Shown here: positions 38,692 to 50,518 of the stretch, piece after piece
How the letters are laid out: each line of letters begins with the position of its first letter
Numbering within the stretch: the stretch's first letter is position 1
Assembly: GCF_009295515.1 (NCBI RefSeq)
Contig: NZ_RQVV01000024.1
Location: 62,001 to 126,000, forward strand
Direction of reading: 5' to 3'
Source: Erwinia endophytica
GTDB taxonomy: Bacteria; Pseudomonadota; Gammaproteobacteria; Enterobacterales; Enterobacteriaceae
Length of the DNA: 64,000 bases
The notes under the pieces: model-generated
The model's database searches: none
Told to the model about the DNA's origin: nothing
Seen by the model: the letters and a program-made list of their open reading frames with translations, nothing else
Position numbers and translations under genes: made by a program

Positions 38692-39366
38692 ATGGATTAT
38701 ACGCTCACCCGCGCAGACCCGGACGGTGAGAATGACCGTTACCCACTGCAGAAACAGGAGATCGTTAGCGATCCTCTGGAAAAGCATGTCAACCAAACCG
38801 TTTATATGGGCAAGCTTGAGCATGCTTTGCACGATATGGTGAATTGGGGACGTAAAAACTCTCTGTGGCCGTTTAACTTCGGTCTTTCTTGTTGTTATGT
38901 CGAGATGACCACCTCATTTACTGCGGTCCATGATGTCGCTCGCTTTGGCTCGGAAGTTATTCGTGCCTCGCCGCGTCAGGCTGACTTCATGGTGGTCGCT
39001 GGTACCTGTTTCACCAAGATGGCCCCGGTGGTGCAGCGTCTTTACGACCAGATGCTGGAACCGAAGTGGGTTATATCAATGGGAGCCTGTGCCAACTCAG
39101 GTGGCATGTACGATATTTATTCTGTGGTACAGGGTGTGGACAAGTTTCTGCCGGTTGACGTGTATATACCCGGTTGTCCACCGCGTCCTGAAGCTTATAT
39201 GCAAGCGCTGCTTCTGTTGCAGGAATCGATCGGTAAAGAGCGCCGTCCACTGTCGTGGGTGGTGGGCGATCAGGGGGTTTATCGCGCCAATATGCCATCA
39301 GAACGCGAAAGGAAGCAGGGTGAACGCATCGCGGTCACGAATCTGCGTACGCCTGACGAGATTTAA
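38692..39366 (+). CDS. nuoB: NADH-quinone oxidoreductase subunit B
   Basis: Peripheral-arm subunit that holds the terminal [4Fe-4S] cluster N2, which passes electrons to quinone. The 224 residues contain the tandem cysteines in LSCCYVEMT, a further Cys in [10 protein letters not shown], and [16 protein letters not shown]. All four ligand cysteines are present. Lies 15 bases after nuoA. Confidence 0.98.
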   Translation: MDYTLTRADPDGENDRYPLQKQEIVSDPLEKHVNQTVYMGKLEHALHDMVNWGRKNSLWPFNFGLSCCYVEMTTSFTAVHDVARFGSEVIRASPRQADFMVVAGTCFTKMAPVVQRLYDQMLEPKWVISMGACANSGGMYDIYSVVQGVDKFLPVDVYIPGCPPRPEAYMQALLLLQESIGKERRPLSWVVGDQGVYRANMPSERERKQGERIAVTNLRTPDEI

Positions 39367-39460
39367 AGTGCGTTATTAATGGATGTGGTCTGACTGATCT
39401 GGCGCATAAAAAATACAACACGCGCCCGCCTCATCCTGACGCTAACACCGAGTCACACAC

Positions 39461-39478
39461 ATGGTGAACGACTTATGA
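39461..39478 (+). other. five-codon minicistron overlapping the nuoC start
   Basis: ATG GTG AAC GAC TTA TGA encodes MVNDL and its stop overlaps the nuoC ATG (39475) as ATGA. From memory the E. coli protein starts MVNNMTDL, so this looks like an ancestral start put out of frame by a small indel. Confidence 0.4.
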
Positions 39479-41274
39479 CAGATTTAACCACGCAACAACT
39501 CGCACAGCCTGAATGGCAAACCCGCGATCATCTGGATGATCCAGTTGTCGGCGAGCTGCGTAATCGTTTTGGGCCAGATGCCTTTACCATTCAGCCAACC
39601 CGTACCGGTGTTCCGGTCGTCTGGGTGAAGCGTGAACAGTTACTGGAAATAACCGAGTTTCTGCGCAAACTGCCGAAACCGTATGTGATGCTGTATGACC
39701 TCCACGGAATGGATGAACGTTTGCGCACCCATCGCGCTGGATTGCCTGCCGCAGATTTTTCTGTTTTCTATCATTTTATTTCCATTGAACGTAATCGCGA
39801 CATCATGCTCAAGGTGGCATTGTCTGAAAAAGACCTGCATGTGCCAACCCTGACCCGACTTTTCCCTAACGCAAACTGGTATGAGCGTGAGACCTGGGAA
39901 ATGTTCGGCATTACCTTCGATGGTCACCCTCATCTGACGCGCATCATGATGCCGCAGAGCTGGGAAGGGCATCCTCTGCGCAAGGACTATCCGGCGCGCG
40001 CCACCGAGTTTGATCCGTTCGAGCTGACTAAGCAGACGGAAGACCTGGCGATGGAGGAGATGACTTTCAAGCCTGAAGAGTGGGGCATGAAGCGTGGCAC
40101 CGCCAACGAAGACTTTATGTTCCTCAACCTTGGGCCGAACCACCCCTCTGCGCATGGCGCTTTTCGTATCATTCTACAACTGGATGGTGAAGAGATAGTC
40201 GACTGCGTGCCTGATGTGGGGTATCACCACCGTGGCGCGGAGAAGATGGGTGAGCGTCAGTCATGGCACAGCTACATTCCTTATACTGACCGCATTGAAT
40301 ACCTGGGTGGCTGCGTCAATGAAATGCCATACGTGCTGGCTGTTGAGAAACTGGCCGGGATCAAAGTGCCGGAGCGCGTTGAGGTCATCCGTGTGATGCT
40401 TTCAGAGCTGTTCCGCATCAACAGCCATCTGCTATACATTTCTACTTTTATTCAGGATGTTGGGGCAATGTCCCCGGTGTTCTTTGCCTTTACCGATCGC
40501 CAGAAAATTTATGATGTGGTGGAAGCCATTACCGGTTTCCGGATGCATCCGGCCTGGTTCCGCATTGGGGGAGTAGCGCATGACCTGCCGAAAGGGTGGG
40601 AGCGCTTACTGCGTGAGTTCCTTGACTGGTTGCCAAAACGTCTGAAGGCTTACGAACAAACCGCGCTGAAAAATTCAGTGTTAATTGGTCGCGCCAAAGG
40701 CGTTGCCGCTTACGGGCTGGATGAGGCTCTGGCGTGGGGAACCACCGGGGCTGCCCTGCGTGCCACAGGCCTGGATTTCGATGTGCGTAAATGGCGCCCG
40801 TATTCCGGTTATCAAAACTTCGACTTCGAGGTGCCGATTGGCGATGGCGTGAGTTGCGCTTATAGCCGGGTCATGCTGAAGATGGAAGAAATGCGTCAGA
40901 GTTTGCGCATCCTGGAACAGTGCCTGAAAAATATGCCGGAAGGCCCGTTCAAGGCCGACCATCCACTGACCACGCCGCCGCCGAAAGAGCGCACGTTGCA
41001 GCATATCGAAACGCTGATCACTCACTTCCTGCAGGTTTCCTGGGGGCCGGTGATGCCAGCCAACGAATCCTTCCAGATGATTGAGGCGACCAAAGGGATT
41101 AACAGCTACTACCTGACCAGCGACGGTAGCACGATGAGCTACCGTACACGTGTGCGTACGCCAAGTTTCCCCCATTTGCAGCAGATCCCTTCGGTGATAA
41201 ACGGCAGCCTGGTATCCGATCTGATCGTGTACCTCGGCAGTATCGATTTTGTTATGTCAGACGTGGACCGCTAA
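39475..41274 (+). CDS. nuoC: NADH-quinone oxidoreductase subunit C/D (fused)
   Basis: A 599-residue fusion of the 30-kDa (NuoC, about residues 1-190) and 49-kDa (NuoD, from about 210) subunits, the normal enterobacterial state. The NuoC part has [22 protein letters not shown]; the NuoD part has [14 protein letters not shown] and YHHRGAEKM, which line the quinone site with NuoB. The chosen ATG at 39475 begins MTDLTTQQ; no in-frame start lies close upstream. Two bases separate it from nuoE. Confidence 0.98.
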   Translation: MTDLTTQQLAQPEWQTRDHLDDPVVGELRNRFGPDAFTIQPTRTGVPVVWVKREQLLEITEFLRKLPKPYVMLYDLHGMDERLRTHRAGLPAADFSVFYHFISIERNRDIMLKVALSEKDLHVPTLTRLFPNANWYERETWEMFGITFDGHPHLTRIMMPQSWEGHPLRKDYPARATEFDPFELTKQTEDLAMEEMTFKPEEWGMKRGTANEDFMFLNLGPNHPSAHGAFRIILQLDGEEIVDCVPDVGYHHRGAEKMGERQSWHSYIPYTDRIEYLGGCVNEMPYVLAVEKLAGIKVPERVEVIRVMLSELFRINSHLLYISTFIQDVGAMSPVFFAFTDRQKIYDVVEAITGFRMHPAWFRIGGVAHDLPKGWERLLREFLDWLPKRLKAYEQTALKNSVLIGRAKGVAAYGLDEALAWGTTGAALRATGLDFDVRKWRPYSGYQNFDFEVPIGDGVSCAYSRVMLKMEEMRQSLRILEQCLKNMPEGPFKADHPLTTPPPKERTLQHIETLITHFLQVSWGPVMPANESFQMIEATKGINSYYLTSDGSTMSYRTRVRTPSFPHLQQIPSVINGSLVSDLIVYLGSIDFVMSDVDR

Positions 41275-41276
41275 TT

Positions 41277-41792
41277 ATGCACGATCAAAAAATTGCGATC
41301 GAAACGATCGAAGATAACGCGACTTTTGTGCTGAGTGCAGCTGAACATGACGCCATCGAGCATGAAAAGCACCATTACGAAGATCCTCGGGCTGCATCGA
41401 TCGAAGCGTTGAAAATTGTTCAGAAGCAACGAGGATGGGTACCGGACGGCGCGATCAACGCGATCGCTGACGTCTTGGGTATCCCGGCCAGTGACGTGGA
41501 AGGCGTGGCGACATTCTACAGCCAGATCTTCCGTCAGCCGGTTGGTCGTCACGTGATCCGGTATTGCGACAGTGTGGTGTGCCATATCACCGGGTATCAG
41601 GGGATCCAGGCGGCGCTGGAAGAGAATTTGCAGATTAAGCCAGGCCAGACCACGGCGGATGGACGCTTCACGCTGCTGCCAACCTGCTGTCTCGGTAATT
41701 GCGACAAGGGGCCGACAATGATGGTGGATGAAGATACCCATGTGCACCTGACGCCGGAAAATATCGCTACTTTACTGGAGCAGTATCAATGA
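41277..41792 (+). CDS. nuoE: NADH-quinone oxidoreductase subunit E
   Basis: The 24-kDa subunit with the thioredoxin-like [2Fe-2S] cluster N1a in the NADH-oxidising tip. The 171 residues show the four ligand cysteines in [10 protein letters not shown] (first ligand and neighbour) and [24 protein letters not shown] is a family signature. Overlaps nuoF by four bases. Confidence 0.97.
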   Translation: MHDQKIAIETIEDNATFVLSAAEHDAIEHEKHHYEDPRAASIEALKIVQKQRGWVPDGAINAIADVLGIPASDVEGVATFYSQIFRQPVGRHVIRYCDSVVCHITGYQGIQAALEENLQIKPGQTTADGRFTLLPTCCLGNCDKGPTMMVDEDTHVHLTPENIATLLEQYQ

Positions 41793-43135
41793 CATTCAAA
41801 ACGATCATTCGTACTGCGGAGACGCATCCGCTGACCTGGCGTCTACGTGATGATAAACAGCCGGTATTTTTTGATGAATATCGCAGTAAAAACGGTTATG
41901 CCGGTGCCGAGAAGGCACTGAAGACCATGTCGCAGGAAGATATTGTGACCGCGGTGAAAGATTCAGGTCTGAAAGGCCGCGGTGGCGCGGGTTTCTCCAC
42001 CGGGTTGAAGTGGAGTCTGATGCCGAAAGACGAGTCGATGAACATCCGTTACCTGCTGTGTAACGCCGATGAGATGGAACCCGGTACCTATAAAGACCGC
42101 CTGTTGATGGAACAAATGCCGCATCAACTGGTGGAAGGGATGCTGATCGCCGCTTTTGCCCTGAAAGCTTACCGTGGTTACATTTTCCTGCGCGGTGAAT
42201 ACATCGAAGCCGCTGCGAATTTACGCCGGGCGATAGCGGAGGCAACTGCTGCAGGCTACCTGGGGAAAAATATTCTCGGCACGGGGTTTGATTTTGAGCT
42301 GATGGTTCACACCGGGGCAGGGCGTTATATCTGCGGCGAAGAAACCGCACTGATTAACTCGCTCGAAGGTCGTCGCGCTAACCCGCGTTCCAAGCCGCCA
42401 TTCCCGGCCTCCGCGGGTGCATGGGGTAAACCGACCTGTGTGAACAACGTGGAAACCCTGTCCAATGTTCCGGCGATCATCGCCAATGGCGTTGACTGGT
42501 ACAAGGGCATCTCAACCAGCGATGACACTGGCACTAAAATGATGGGCTTCTCCGGCCGGGTCAAAAATCCGGGCGTCTGGGAATTGCCGTTTGGCATCAC
42601 TGCACGTGAAATTCTGGAGGATTATGCCGGCGGCATGCGCGAGGGTCTGATGTTTAAAGCCTGGCAGCCAGGGGGCGCAGGGACTGACTTCCTGACGGAG
42701 TCGCACCTCGACCTGCCGATGGAGTTCTCCAGTATCGGTAAAGCAGGCAGCCGTCTTGGTACCGCGCTGGCGATGGCGGTTGACCATGAAATCAATATGG
42801 TGTCGTTGGTGCGCAATCTGGAAGAGTTCTTTGCCCGTGAATCTTGTGGATGGTGTACGCCATGTCGTGATGGCTTGCCGTGGAGTGTCAAAATTCTGCG
42901 CGCGTTGGAGCGGAAAGAAGGGCAACCGGGCGATATCGAGACCCTGCTGCAACTTTGTCGTCAGCTTGGCCCGGGTAAAACTTTTTGCGCCCATGCGCCA
43001 GGTGCAGTAGAGCCGTTGCAGAGTGCGATTAAATATTTCCGTGAAGAGTTTGAAGCGGGCATTGCGCCACAGGTTTACAGCAATGTGCATGCTATCGCTG
43101 GCATTCAGGAGAACCTGCTGAAAGCTCGCTGGTAA
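41789..43135 (+). CDS. nuoF: NADH-quinone oxidoreductase subunit F
   Basis: Holds FMN, the NADH site and [4Fe-4S] cluster N3. The 448 residues contain the FMN/NADH glycine loops [16 protein letters not shown] near residue 58 and [20 protein letters not shown] near 172, and the cluster cysteines in [11 protein letters not shown] near 353 plus a later Cys in FCAHAPGA. It is followed by an unusually long gap carrying an ERIC-like repeat. Confidence 0.98.
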   Translation: MTFKTIIRTAETHPLTWRLRDDKQPVFFDEYRSKNGYAGAEKALKTMSQEDIVTAVKDSGLKGRGGAGFSTGLKWSLMPKDESMNIRYLLCNADEMEPGTYKDRLLMEQMPHQLVEGMLIAAFALKAYRGYIFLRGEYIEAAANLRRAIAEATAAGYLGKNILGTGFDFELMVHTGAGRYICGEETALINSLEGRRANPRSKPPFPASAGAWGKPTCVNNVETLSNVPAIIANGVDWYKGISTSDDTGTKMMGFSGRVKNPGVWELPFGITAREILEDYAGGMREGLMFKAWQPGGAGTDFLTESHLDLPMEFSSIGKAGSRLGTALAMAVDHEINMVSLVRNLEEFFARESCGWCTPCRDGLPWSVKILRALERKEGQPGDIETLLQLCRQLGPGKTFCAHAPGAVEPLQSAIKYFREEFEAGIAPQVYSNVHAIAGIQENLLKARW

Positions 43136-43172
43136 AGCTAAGAATTAAGATGCGAGAAGTCATCGTTGATTT

Positions 43173-43290
43173 TACCCAATAACTTTCTGGTCACGGCAAG
43201 GCAACAAGAGAACGCATCCCCGGGCGCTACAAGTCAGTGACCGGGGGAAGATAACGCCGTTAACGCTGCTGTGAGCGGAAATGAAGGGTA
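43173..43290 (+). repeat. ERIC-like (IRU) repeat between nuoF and nuoG
   Basis: About 118 bp. Both ends read TACCC and GGGTA. The centre pairs TCCCCGG (43217-43223) with CCGGGG (43241-43246), and the flanking AGTCAGTGACCGGGG resembles the ERIC core AAGTAAGTGACTGGGG. GGCAAGGC on the left arm and TTAACGCTG on the right also match the ERIC order as I remember it. The repeat is within the nuo transcript. Confidence 0.75.
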
Positions 43291-43307
43291 AAGGAATTGT
43301 GTTTAAC

Positions 43308-43323
43308 GCTCGGTAATCCGAGC
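43308..43323 (+). other. hairpin just before nuoG
   Basis: GCTCGG/CCGAGC forms a perfect 6-bp stem with a TAAT loop, ending 6 bases before the GGAAG ribosome site region. It could tune nuoG translation. Confidence 0.4.
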
Positions 43324-43343
43324 CTTACGGAAGCATGTTCACT

Positions 43344-46070
43344 ATGGCTACAATTCATGTAGACGGTAAAGAATATGACGTCGATGGGGCAGACAACTTG
43401 TTGCAGGCTTGCCTCTCACTCGGCCTTGATATTCCTTATTTTTGCTGGCATCCGGCGCTGGGTAGCGTAGGGGCCTGCCGCCAGTGCGCGGTGAAGCAAT
43501 TTCAAAATGCCGAAGATACCCGTGGCCGCCTGGTGATGTCCTGTATGACACCGGCAGCGGAGGGGACTTTCATCGCTATTGATGATAGCGAAGCAAAAGA
43601 ATTCCGTGAAAGCGTGGTGGAATGGCTGATGACCAATCATCCCCACGATTGCCCCGTTTGTGAAGAGGGGGGAAACTGTCATTTGCAGGACATGACCGTG
43701 ATGACCGGTCATAGTTTCCGCCGCTACCGTTTCACTAAACGTACTCACCGCAATCAGGATCTTGGGCCGTTTATTTCTCATGAGATGAACCGTTGTATCG
43801 CTTGTTATCGTTGCGTGCGTTATTACAAAGATTATGCTGACGGTACGGATCTGGGCGTTTACGGCGCACACGATAATGTCTACTTCGGTCGTCCGGAAGA
43901 CGGGGCGCTGGAGAGTGAATTTTCCGGTAACCTGGTTGAGATTTGTCCCACTGGCGTATTCACCGATAAAACTCACTCCGAGCGCTATAACCGTAAATGG
44001 GATATGCAATATGCCCCAAGCATTTGCCAGCAGTGCAGCATTGGCTGTAATACCAGTCCGGGTGAGCGCTATGGCGAACTGCGCCGGATCGAAAACCGCT
44101 ATAACGGTACCGTCAACCAGTACTTCCTTTGTGATCGTGGCCGCTTTGGTTATGGCTATGTGAACCTGAAAGACCGACCTCGCCAGCCCATGCAGCGTCG
44201 GGGTAACGACTGGATCATGCTGAACGCAGAACAGGCGGTACAGGGGGCGGCCGATGTGTTGCGTCAGGCGAAGAGAGTTATCGGTATCGGTTCACCCCGG
44301 GCCAGTGTGGAGAGCAATTTTGCTTTGCGTGATCTGGTTGGCGCGGAAAACTTCTCTACCGGTATTCCTGCCGCTGAGCAAGCCCAGATGGAGCTGATGC
44401 TGAAAGTACTGCGCGACAGCGGCATTCATACGCCGGCGCTGCGTGAAATCGAAAGTTATGATGCGGTGCTGGTGTTGGGGGAGGACCTGACTCAGGTCGG
44501 AGCGCGCATGGCGTTGTCGGTGCGTCAGGCGGTGAAAGGTAAAGCGCGCGAGATGGCCGCCGCTCAGAAAGTGGCAGACTGGCAGATTGCTGCCATCATC
44601 AACATTGGTCAGCACGCCAAATATCCGTTGTTTGTCACTAACGTGGATGCCACCCGGCTGGATGACATCGCGGCGTGGAGCTATCGTGCCCCGGTGGAAG
44701 ATCAGGCGCGTGTCGGTTTTGCTATCGCTCATGCGCTGGATGAGCGCGCGCCGGCGGTGGAAGGTCTTGACCGCGCACTGAGTAATAAGATTGACGTAGT
44801 GGTCCAGGCGCTGGCCAGCGCGAAAAAGCCGCTGATTATTTCCGGCGTCCATGCCGGCAGTGAAGCCATGATTCAGGCGGCGGCAAACGTTGCCAAAGCG
44901 CTAAAAGGCCGTGGTGCCGATGTCGGGATGACGTTGTTGGCCGATGCGGTTAACAGTGTTGGTCTGGGGATGATTGGCGGCCAACCGCTTGAAGCCGCAT
45001 TAAGCGAACTGGAAAACGGTGCGGCAGATGCGGTGGTAATCATGGAAAATGATCTCTATCGCCATGTCGCGAAAGCGAAAGTTGACGCGGTGCTGGGTAA
45101 TACGCCGGAGGTGATTGTTATCGATCATCAGCGTACCCCCACTACGGAGAAAGCGGGGCTGATCCTTTCCTCCGCCAGCTTCGCTGAAAGTGATGGTACG
45201 GTGGTGAATCAGGAAGGCCGGGCTCAGCGCTTCTTCCAGGTTTATGATCCGTCCTATTACGATACTAAAGTGGAAATGCTGGAAAGCTGGCGCTGGTTGC
45301 ATGCGTTGCAGAGTACCATCAATAGCCGTGATGTGGACTGGACGCAACTCGACCATGTCATAGATGCCTGCGTTGCGACATTACCGCAACTGGCCGGTAT
45401 TAAAGATGCCGCGCCAGATGCCAGCTTCCGCATTCATGGTCAGAAACTGTCCCGTTCACCCGTCCGCGCCAGTGGCCGTACCGCGATGCGCGCCAATATC
45501 AGTGTGCATGAACCGCGCCAGCCGCAGGATAAAGACACCATGTTTGCCTTCTCGATGGAAGGGAACAACCAGCCGGGAGCCCCCCGCTCGCAGATCCCTT
45601 TTGCCTGGGCTCCGGGTTGGAACTCCCCGCAGGCGTGGAATAAATTCCAGGACGAAGTGGGCGGCAAACTGCGTAATGGTGATCCCGGCGTACGTCTGTT
45701 TGAAGCCGGAGACAGTCAACTCGACTGGTTTGAGGGGGTACCTGCGGCATTTGTCCGTCAGGAACACCACTGGCGTGTGGCGCCTTATTTCCATCTGTTC
45801 GGTAGTGAAGAGATGACCCAACGTTCCGCTGTTATTCAGCAACGTATGCCTGAACCTTATGTGATGGTCAATCCAGAGGATGCCGCGAAGCTCGGCGTGA
45901 ATGTCGGAACGTTGGTTGAATTCATCTGTGAAGGTGAAATTCTGCGTTTGCCGGTGCGTTTTTCAGACTCGTTGCAGGCAGGGCAGGTTGGTCTGCCATT
46001 GGGAATGCCGGGGATTCCGCCATTCCTGCTGGGCGCCAGTATTGACAATCTGCGGGAGGCAGCACAATGA
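43344..46070 (+). CDS. nuoG: NADH-quinone oxidoreductase subunit G
   Basis: Largest peripheral-arm subunit, carrying an iron-sulfur chain. The N-terminal ferredoxin domain binds [2Fe-2S] N1b ([19 protein letters not shown]); [18 protein letters not shown] gives His-ligated N5; [14 protein letters not shown] and EICPTGVF give N6-type ligation for N4; CQQCSIGCN with a later CDRGRFGYG binds the extra cluster N7. A molybdopterin-oxidoreductase-like domain without cofactor follows. The ATG at 43344 gives 908 residues ([13 protein letters not shown]), the E. coli length; an ATG three codons upstream at 43335 is equally possible. Confidence 0.96.
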   Translation: MATIHVDGKEYDVDGADNLLQACLSLGLDIPYFCWHPALGSVGACRQCAVKQFQNAEDTRGRLVMSCMTPAAEGTFIAIDDSEAKEFRESVVEWLMTNHPHDCPVCEEGGNCHLQDMTVMTGHSFRRYRFTKRTHRNQDLGPFISHEMNRCIACYRCVRYYKDYADGTDLGVYGAHDNVYFGRPEDGALESEFSGNLVEICPTGVFTDKTHSERYNRKWDMQYAPSICQQCSIGCNTSPGERYGELRRIENRYNGTVNQYFLCDRGRFGYGYVNLKDRPRQPMQRRGNDWIMLNAEQAVQGAADVLRQAKRVIGIGSPRASVESNFALRDLVGAENFSTGIPAAEQAQMELMLKVLRDSGIHTPALREIESYDAVLVLGEDLTQVGARMALSVRQAVKGKAREMAAAQKVADWQIAAIINIGQHAKYPLFVTNVDATRLDDIAAWSYRAPVEDQARVGFAIAHALDERAPAVEGLDRALSNKIDVVVQALASAKKPLIISGVHAGSEAMIQAAANVAKALKGRGADVGMTLLADAVNSVGLGMIGGQPLEAALSELENGAADAVVIMENDLYRHVAKAKVDAVLGNTPEVIVIDHQRTPTTEKAGLILSSASFAESDGTVVNQEGRAQRFFQVYDPSYYDTKVEMLESWRWLHALQSTINSRDVDWTQLDHVIDACVATLPQLAGIKDAAPDASFRIHGQKLSRSPVRASGRTAMRANISVHEPRQPQDKDTMFAFSMEGNNQPGAPRSQIPFAWAPGWNSPQAWNKFQDEVGGKLRNGDPGVRLFEAGDSQLDWFEGVPAAFVRQEHHWRVAPYFHLFGSEEMTQRSAVIQQRMPEPYVMVNPEDAAKLGVNVGTLVEFICEGEILRLPVRFSDSLQAGQVGLPLGMPGIPPFLLGASIDNLREAAQ

Positions 46071-47044
46071 GCTGGCTGACACCGGAAGTTATCGAGGTCA
46101 TCATCGCGGTCGTAAAAGCGTTGGTTATCCTGCTGGTCGTGGTGGCTTGTGGCGCACTGATGAGTTTTGGCGAACGTCGTTTGCTGGGCTTGTTCCAGAA
46201 CCGCTACGGACCCAACCGCGTCGGCTGGGGCGGGTCGCTGCAACTCGTTGCGGATATGATCAAAATGTTCTTTAAAGAGGACTGGACGCCGCCATTTACT
46301 GATCGGGTTATCTTCACCCTCGCGCCAATGATCGCTTTTACTTCGCTGTTACTGGCGATGGCTATTGTACCCGTGACCTCAACCTGGATGGGCGCTGACC
46401 TGAATATCGGTCTGTTGTTTTTCCTGATGATGGCGGGTCTGGCGGTGTATGCGGTGTTGTTCGCTGGCTGGTCCAGTAATAACAAATATTCCCTGCTGGG
46501 GGCGATGCGTGCCTCTGCCCAGACGCTGAGTTACGAAGTGTTTCTTGGGTTGTCGCTGATGGGCGTGGTGGCTCGGGCCGGATCGTTCAATATGGTCGAT
46601 ATCGTTAACAGTCAGCAGCATCTGTGGAACATCATCCCGCAATTCTTTGGCTTTATTACTTTCGCTATTGCCGGCGTCGCGGTTTGTCACCGTCATCCCT
46701 TTGATCAGCCGGAAGCGGAGCAGGAACTGGCTGATGGTTACCACATTGAATACGCCGGGATGAAATTCGGCCTGTTCTTTGTCGGTGAATACATCGGGAT
46801 CGTGACGGTATCTTCGTTAATTGTGACACTGTTCTTCGGTGGCTGGAATGGGCCATGGCTGCCACCGTTCTTCTGGTTCGCTATCAAAACGGCATTCTTC
46901 ATGATGATGTTCATTCTGATTCGTGCTGCGTTGCCGCGTCCGCGTTATGACCAGGTGATGTCGTTCGGCTGGAAAGTATGTCTGCCGTTGACGCTGTTGA
47001 ACCTGCTGGCGACGGCCGCAGTGATTCTGTACAACGCGCAGTAA
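46067..47044 (+). CDS. nuoH: NADH-quinone oxidoreductase subunit H
   Basis: Membrane subunit that links the quinone pocket to the proton channels. The 325 residues have about eight helices. [27 protein letters not shown] is the conserved first cytoplasmic loop and [24 protein letters not shown] the acidic loop near the quinone site. Overlaps nuoG by four bases and ends 13 bases before nuoI. Confidence 0.98.
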   Translation: MSWLTPEVIEVIIAVVKALVILLVVVACGALMSFGERRLLGLFQNRYGPNRVGWGGSLQLVADMIKMFFKEDWTPPFTDRVIFTLAPMIAFTSLLLAMAIVPVTSTWMGADLNIGLLFFLMMAGLAVYAVLFAGWSSNNKYSLLGAMRASAQTLSYEVFLGLSLMGVVARAGSFNMVDIVNSQQHLWNIIPQFFGFITFAIAGVAVCHRHPFDQPEAEQELADGYHIEYAGMKFGLFFVGEYIGIVTVSSLIVTLFFGGWNGPWLPPFFWFAIKTAFFMMMFILIRAALPRPRYDQVMSFGWKVCLPLTLLNLLATAAVILYNAQ

Positions 47045-47057
47045 GGGGCGAAAGATC

Positions 47058-47600
47058 ATGACATTAAAAGATATTTTGGTCGGATTCGGCACCACGGTGC
47101 GCAGTATCGTACTGATTGGTTTAAACGCCTTTGCGAAACGTGAAACCATGATGTACCCGGAAGAACCGGTGTACCTGCCGCCGCGTTACCGTGGTCGCAT
47201 TGTGCTGACCCGCGATCCCGATGGTCAGGAGCGCTGTGTCGCCTGTAACCTTTGCGCGGTAGCCTGTCCCGTCGGCTGTATTTCGTTGCAAAAAGCGGAA
47301 ATGGCGGATGGCCGCTGGTATCCCGAATTCTTCCGTATCAACTTCTCGCGCTGCATTTTCTGTGGCCTGTGTGAAGAGGCTTGCCCGACCACTGCGATTC
47401 AGCTTACCCCAGATTTCGAACTGGGTGAGTTCAAGCGTCAGGATCTGGTGTACGAAAAAGAAAACCTGCTGATTTCCGGTCCGGGTAAATACCCGGAATA
47501 TAATTTCTACCGAATGGCGGGAATGGCGATCGATGGAAAAGACAAGGGTGACGCCGCTAACGAGGCTAAACCTATCGACGTCAAGGGCTTGTTACCTTAA
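47058..47600 (+). CDS. nuoI: NADH-quinone oxidoreductase subunit I
   Basis: A 180-residue ferredoxin-type subunit with two [4Fe-4S] clusters (N6a and N6b) that hand electrons to NuoB. Both motifs are intact: [15 protein letters not shown] and [12 protein letters not shown]. An N-terminal amphipathic segment anchors it to the membrane. Ten bases separate it from nuoJ. Confidence 0.98.
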   Translation: MTLKDILVGFGTTVRSIVLIGLNAFAKRETMMYPEEPVYLPPRYRGRIVLTRDPDGQERCVACNLCAVACPVGCISLQKAEMADGRWYPEFFRINFSRCIFCGLCEEACPTTAIQLTPDFELGEFKRQDLVYEKENLLISGPGKYPEYNFYRMAGMAIDGKDKGDAANEAKPIDVKGLLP

Positions 47601-47610
47601 GGAGCCAGGC

Positions 47611-48165
47611 ATGGAATTTGCGTTTTATCTTTGCGGACTGGTGGCGGTGCTCACGACATTACGCGTGATCACTCACACCAACCCGGTCCACGCACTGTTA
47701 TATCTCATCATCTCCCTGTTGGCGGTGGCTGGGGTGTTTTTCTCGCTGGGGGCATACTTTGCCGGCGCGTTGGAAATCATCGTTTATGCCGGGGCGATCA
47801 TGGTGCTGTTCGTGTTTGTGGTGATGATGTTGAATCTGGGGGATGCTGTGCAGGCGCAGGAACGAGAGTGGCTCAAGCCGGGCGTGTGGCTGGGACCCGG
47901 TCTCTGTTCTTTGCTGCTGCTGCTGGTGATGGTCTACGCCATTCTCTCCGTTCATGGCCAGGGCATCGACGGCAAGATGATCGATGCGAAAGCCGTGGGA
48001 GTCAGCCTGTTTGGTTCTTACGTGTTGGCAGTGGAGCTGGCTTCTATGTTGTTGCTTGCCGGGCTGGTGGTGGCTTACCACATTGGTCGCGAACAGCGTC
48101 CGGGTGAAGTGTTGAGTAACCGCACTGGGGATGCCGTGCAAAGCAATCAGGAGGAACACGCATGA
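47611..48165 (+). CDS. nuoJ: NADH-quinone oxidoreductase subunit J
   Basis: A 184-residue membrane subunit with five helices. The third helix segment [24 protein letters not shown] carries the conserved Gly-Tyr pattern at a pi-bulge important for coupling. The ATG at 47611 follows AAGGAG. Overlaps nuoK by four bases. Confidence 0.97.
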   Translation: MEFAFYLCGLVAVLTTLRVITHTNPVHALLYLIISLLAVAGVFFSLGAYFAGALEIIVYAGAIMVLFVFVVMMLNLGDAVQAQEREWLKPGVWLGPGLCSLLLLLVMVYAILSVHGQGIDGKMIDAKAVGVSLFGSYVLAVELASMLLLAGLVVAYHIGREQRPGEVLSNRTGDAVQSNQEEHA

Positions 48166-48464
48166 TCCCATTACAACATGGCCTCATTCTGGCGGCCATC
48201 CTGTTTGTTCTCGGACTGACTGGCGTGATAATCCGGCGCAACTTGTTGTTTATGCTGATTAGCCTCGAGATCATGATCAACGCCGCCGCATTGGCGTTCG
48301 TGGTTGCCGGGAGCTATTGGGGTCAGGCAGATGGTCAGGTGATGTACATCCTGGCGATCAGCCTGGCCGCCGCAGAAGCCAGTATTGGTCTGGCTCTGTT
48401 ATTGCAACTGCATCGCCGCAGTCAGAACCTCAACATTGATAAAGTGAGTGAGATGCGCGGATGA
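48162..48464 (+). CDS. nuoK: NADH-quinone oxidoreductase subunit K
   Basis: A 100-residue, three-helix membrane subunit homologous to MrpC. Conserved membrane Glu residues lie in [15 protein letters not shown] (Glu36 region) and [17 protein letters not shown] (Glu72 region), part of a proton path. Overlaps nuoL by four bases. Confidence 0.98.
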   Translation: MIPLQHGLILAAILFVLGLTGVIIRRNLLFMLISLEIMINAAALAFVVAGSYWGQADGQVMYILAISLAAAEASIGLALLLQLHRRSQNLNIDKVSEMRG

Positions 48465-50299
48465 ACCTTCTCTATTTAACCATTTTGTTCCCGCTGATTG
48501 GCTTTGTGCTGCTGGCTTTTTCCCGCGGTCGCTGGTCAGAAAATGTGTCTGCCAGCGTGGGCATGGGATCCGTCGGTCTGGCGGCCCTGGTGACGATTTA
48601 TGTCGGCATCGACTTTTTCCATCACGGACAGGCGGTTTTTAACCAGGCGTTGTGGACGTGGATGCAGGTAGGGCACTTCAATATCAAGGTCAGCCTGAGT
48701 CTTGACGGTCTGTCACTGACGATGCTGTCGGTGGTGACCGGCGTTGGCTTCTTTATCCATATGTTCGCCTCCTGGTACATGCGTGGAGAAGAAGGCTACT
48801 CACGCTTCTTTGCCTACACTAACTTGTTTATCGCCAGCATGGTGGTTCTGGTGCTGGCCGATAATCTGATGTTGATGTATCTGGGTTGGGAAGGCGTGGG
48901 GCTTTGTTCCTACCTGCTGATTGGCTTCTACTATACCGAGGCGAAAAACGGCGCAGCGGCGATGAAGGCCTTTATCATCACGCGTATCGGTGACGTGTTC
49001 CTCGCTTTTGCTTTGTTCATTCTCTATAACGAGCTGGGCACACTGAACTTCCGCGAGATGGCAGCGTTGGCGCCGGCCCACTTTGCTGCGGATAACACCA
49101 TGTTGCAGTGGGCAACCCTGATGTTGTTGGGCGGCGCGGTAGGTAAATCTGCTCAGTTGCCGCTACAAACGTGGCTGGCGGATGCGATGGCCGGTCCGAC
49201 GCCGGTTTCTGCGTTGATCCATGCGGCGACCATGGTGACGGCGGGCGTCTATTTGATTGCCCGTAGCCACGGCCTGTTCCTGCTTACGCCGGAGGTCTTG
49301 CATCTGGTTGGGATCATCGGGGCGATTACGTTGGTGTTGGCGGGTTTTGCCGCGTTGGTGCAGACCGATATCAAACGTGTTCTCGCTTATTCCACCATGA
49401 GTCAGATCGGTTATATGTTCCTCGCCCTGGGTGTACAGGCGTGGGATGCGGCTATTTTCCATCTGATGACCCATGCATTCTTTAAAGCATTACTGTTCCT
49501 CTCTTCCGGTTCGGTTATCCTTGCCTGCCATCACGAGCAGAATATCTTTAAAATGGGCGGCCTGCGTAAGAGCATTCCGCTGGTTTATATCTGCTTCCTG
49601 GTCGGTGGCGCGGCGTTGTCAGCATTACCGCTGATTACCGCAGGCTTCTTCAGTAAGGATGAGATCCTTGCTGGTGCGCTGGCGAACGGACACCTTAACC
49701 TGATGGTTGCCGGGCTGGTCGGCGCGTTTATGACCTCGTTGTATACCTTCCGGATGATTTTCATCACTTTCCATGGCGAAGAGAAAATTCATGCTCATGC
49801 CGGTAAAGGGGTGACCCATCACTTGCCGCTGGTGGTACTGCTTTGCCTCTCAACCTTTATTGGCGCAATGATTGTGCCACCGCTCAAAGGCGTCCTGCCA
49901 GATACCACTGAGTTGGCGCATGGCAGCGTGGTGACGCTGGAAATGACCTCCGGCGTGGTGGCGATTGTCGGGATCCTGCTGGCGGCGGTCCTGTGGCTGG
50001 GGAAACGCTCGCTGGTGACGCGCATTGCCCACAGCGCGCCAGGTCGTTTCCTCGGTGCATGGTGGTTCGCCGCCTGGGGGTTCGACTGGTTGTATGACAA
50101 TGTTTTCGTCAAACCTTATCTGTTCATTGCCTGGTTGCTAAAAAGCGACCCGCTGAATGTGCTGATGAACATCCCGGCACTGTTCTCCCGCCTGGCGAAC
50201 AAAGGGTTGGTGGTCAGCGAAAACGGTTATCTGCGCTGGTATGTCGCCTCCATGAGTGTCGGGGCCGTGGTGGTCCTGGCACTGCTGATGGTGGTTTAA
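48461..50299 (+). CDS. nuoL: NADH-quinone oxidoreductase subunit L
   Basis: Distal antiporter-like proton-pumping subunit, 612 residues. About 14 helices carry the broken-helix motifs ([17 protein letters not shown] with the key Glu; [21 protein letters not shown] with Lys/His relay), and the C-terminal end forms the long lateral helix along the membrane arm. It is followed by a 219-base gap before nuoM. Confidence 0.98.
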   Translation: MNLLYLTILFPLIGFVLLAFSRGRWSENVSASVGMGSVGLAALVTIYVGIDFFHHGQAVFNQALWTWMQVGHFNIKVSLSLDGLSLTMLSVVTGVGFFIHMFASWYMRGEEGYSRFFAYTNLFIASMVVLVLADNLMLMYLGWEGVGLCSYLLIGFYYTEAKNGAAAMKAFIITRIGDVFLAFALFILYNELGTLNFREMAALAPAHFAADNTMLQWATLMLLGGAVGKSAQLPLQTWLADAMAGPTPVSALIHAATMVTAGVYLIARSHGLFLLTPEVLHLVGIIGAITLVLAGFAALVQTDIKRVLAYSTMSQIGYMFLALGVQAWDAAIFHLMTHAFFKALLFLSSGSVILACHHEQNIFKMGGLRKSIPLVYICFLVGGAALSALPLITAGFFSKDEILAGALANGHLNLMVAGLVGAFMTSLYTFRMIFITFHGEEKIHAHAGKGVTHHLPLVVLLCLSTFIGAMIVPPLKGVLPDTTELAHGSVVTLEMTSGVVAIVGILLAAVLWLGKRSLVTRIAHSAPGRFLGAWWFAAWGFDWLYDNVFVKPYLFIAWLLKSDPLNVLMNIPALFSRLANKGLVVSENGYLRWYVASMSVGAVVVLALLMVV

Positions 50300-50518
50300 C
50301 GGTTAGTGAGCTGGGATGGGGATTGCTCCCCAGCCCATTGTAAAAGTGTAGAGAATATTCCCCTAATAAATGGGCGTTATCGGCGAAGGGAGTTTTGTTA
50401 CCGCCAGCGTGGAGCAACCGCAGCATACTTTAGTCTGTGAGGATTGCGAGCACTGCCGGAAGGCAAAATACCGGGTAAGATAGCCCAGGCGGGGACAATA
50501 GAAGGGAAGAAAACCGCC
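50300..50518 (+). other. nuoL-nuoM gap with a hairpin
   Basis: A 219-base break in an otherwise tight operon. GCTGGG and CCCAGC around 50310-50336 enclose GGGGA/TCCCC with a TTGC loop; no strong T run follows, so full termination is unlikely. The remaining bases hold the nuoM ribosome site (GAAGGGAAG). Confidence 0.5.
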
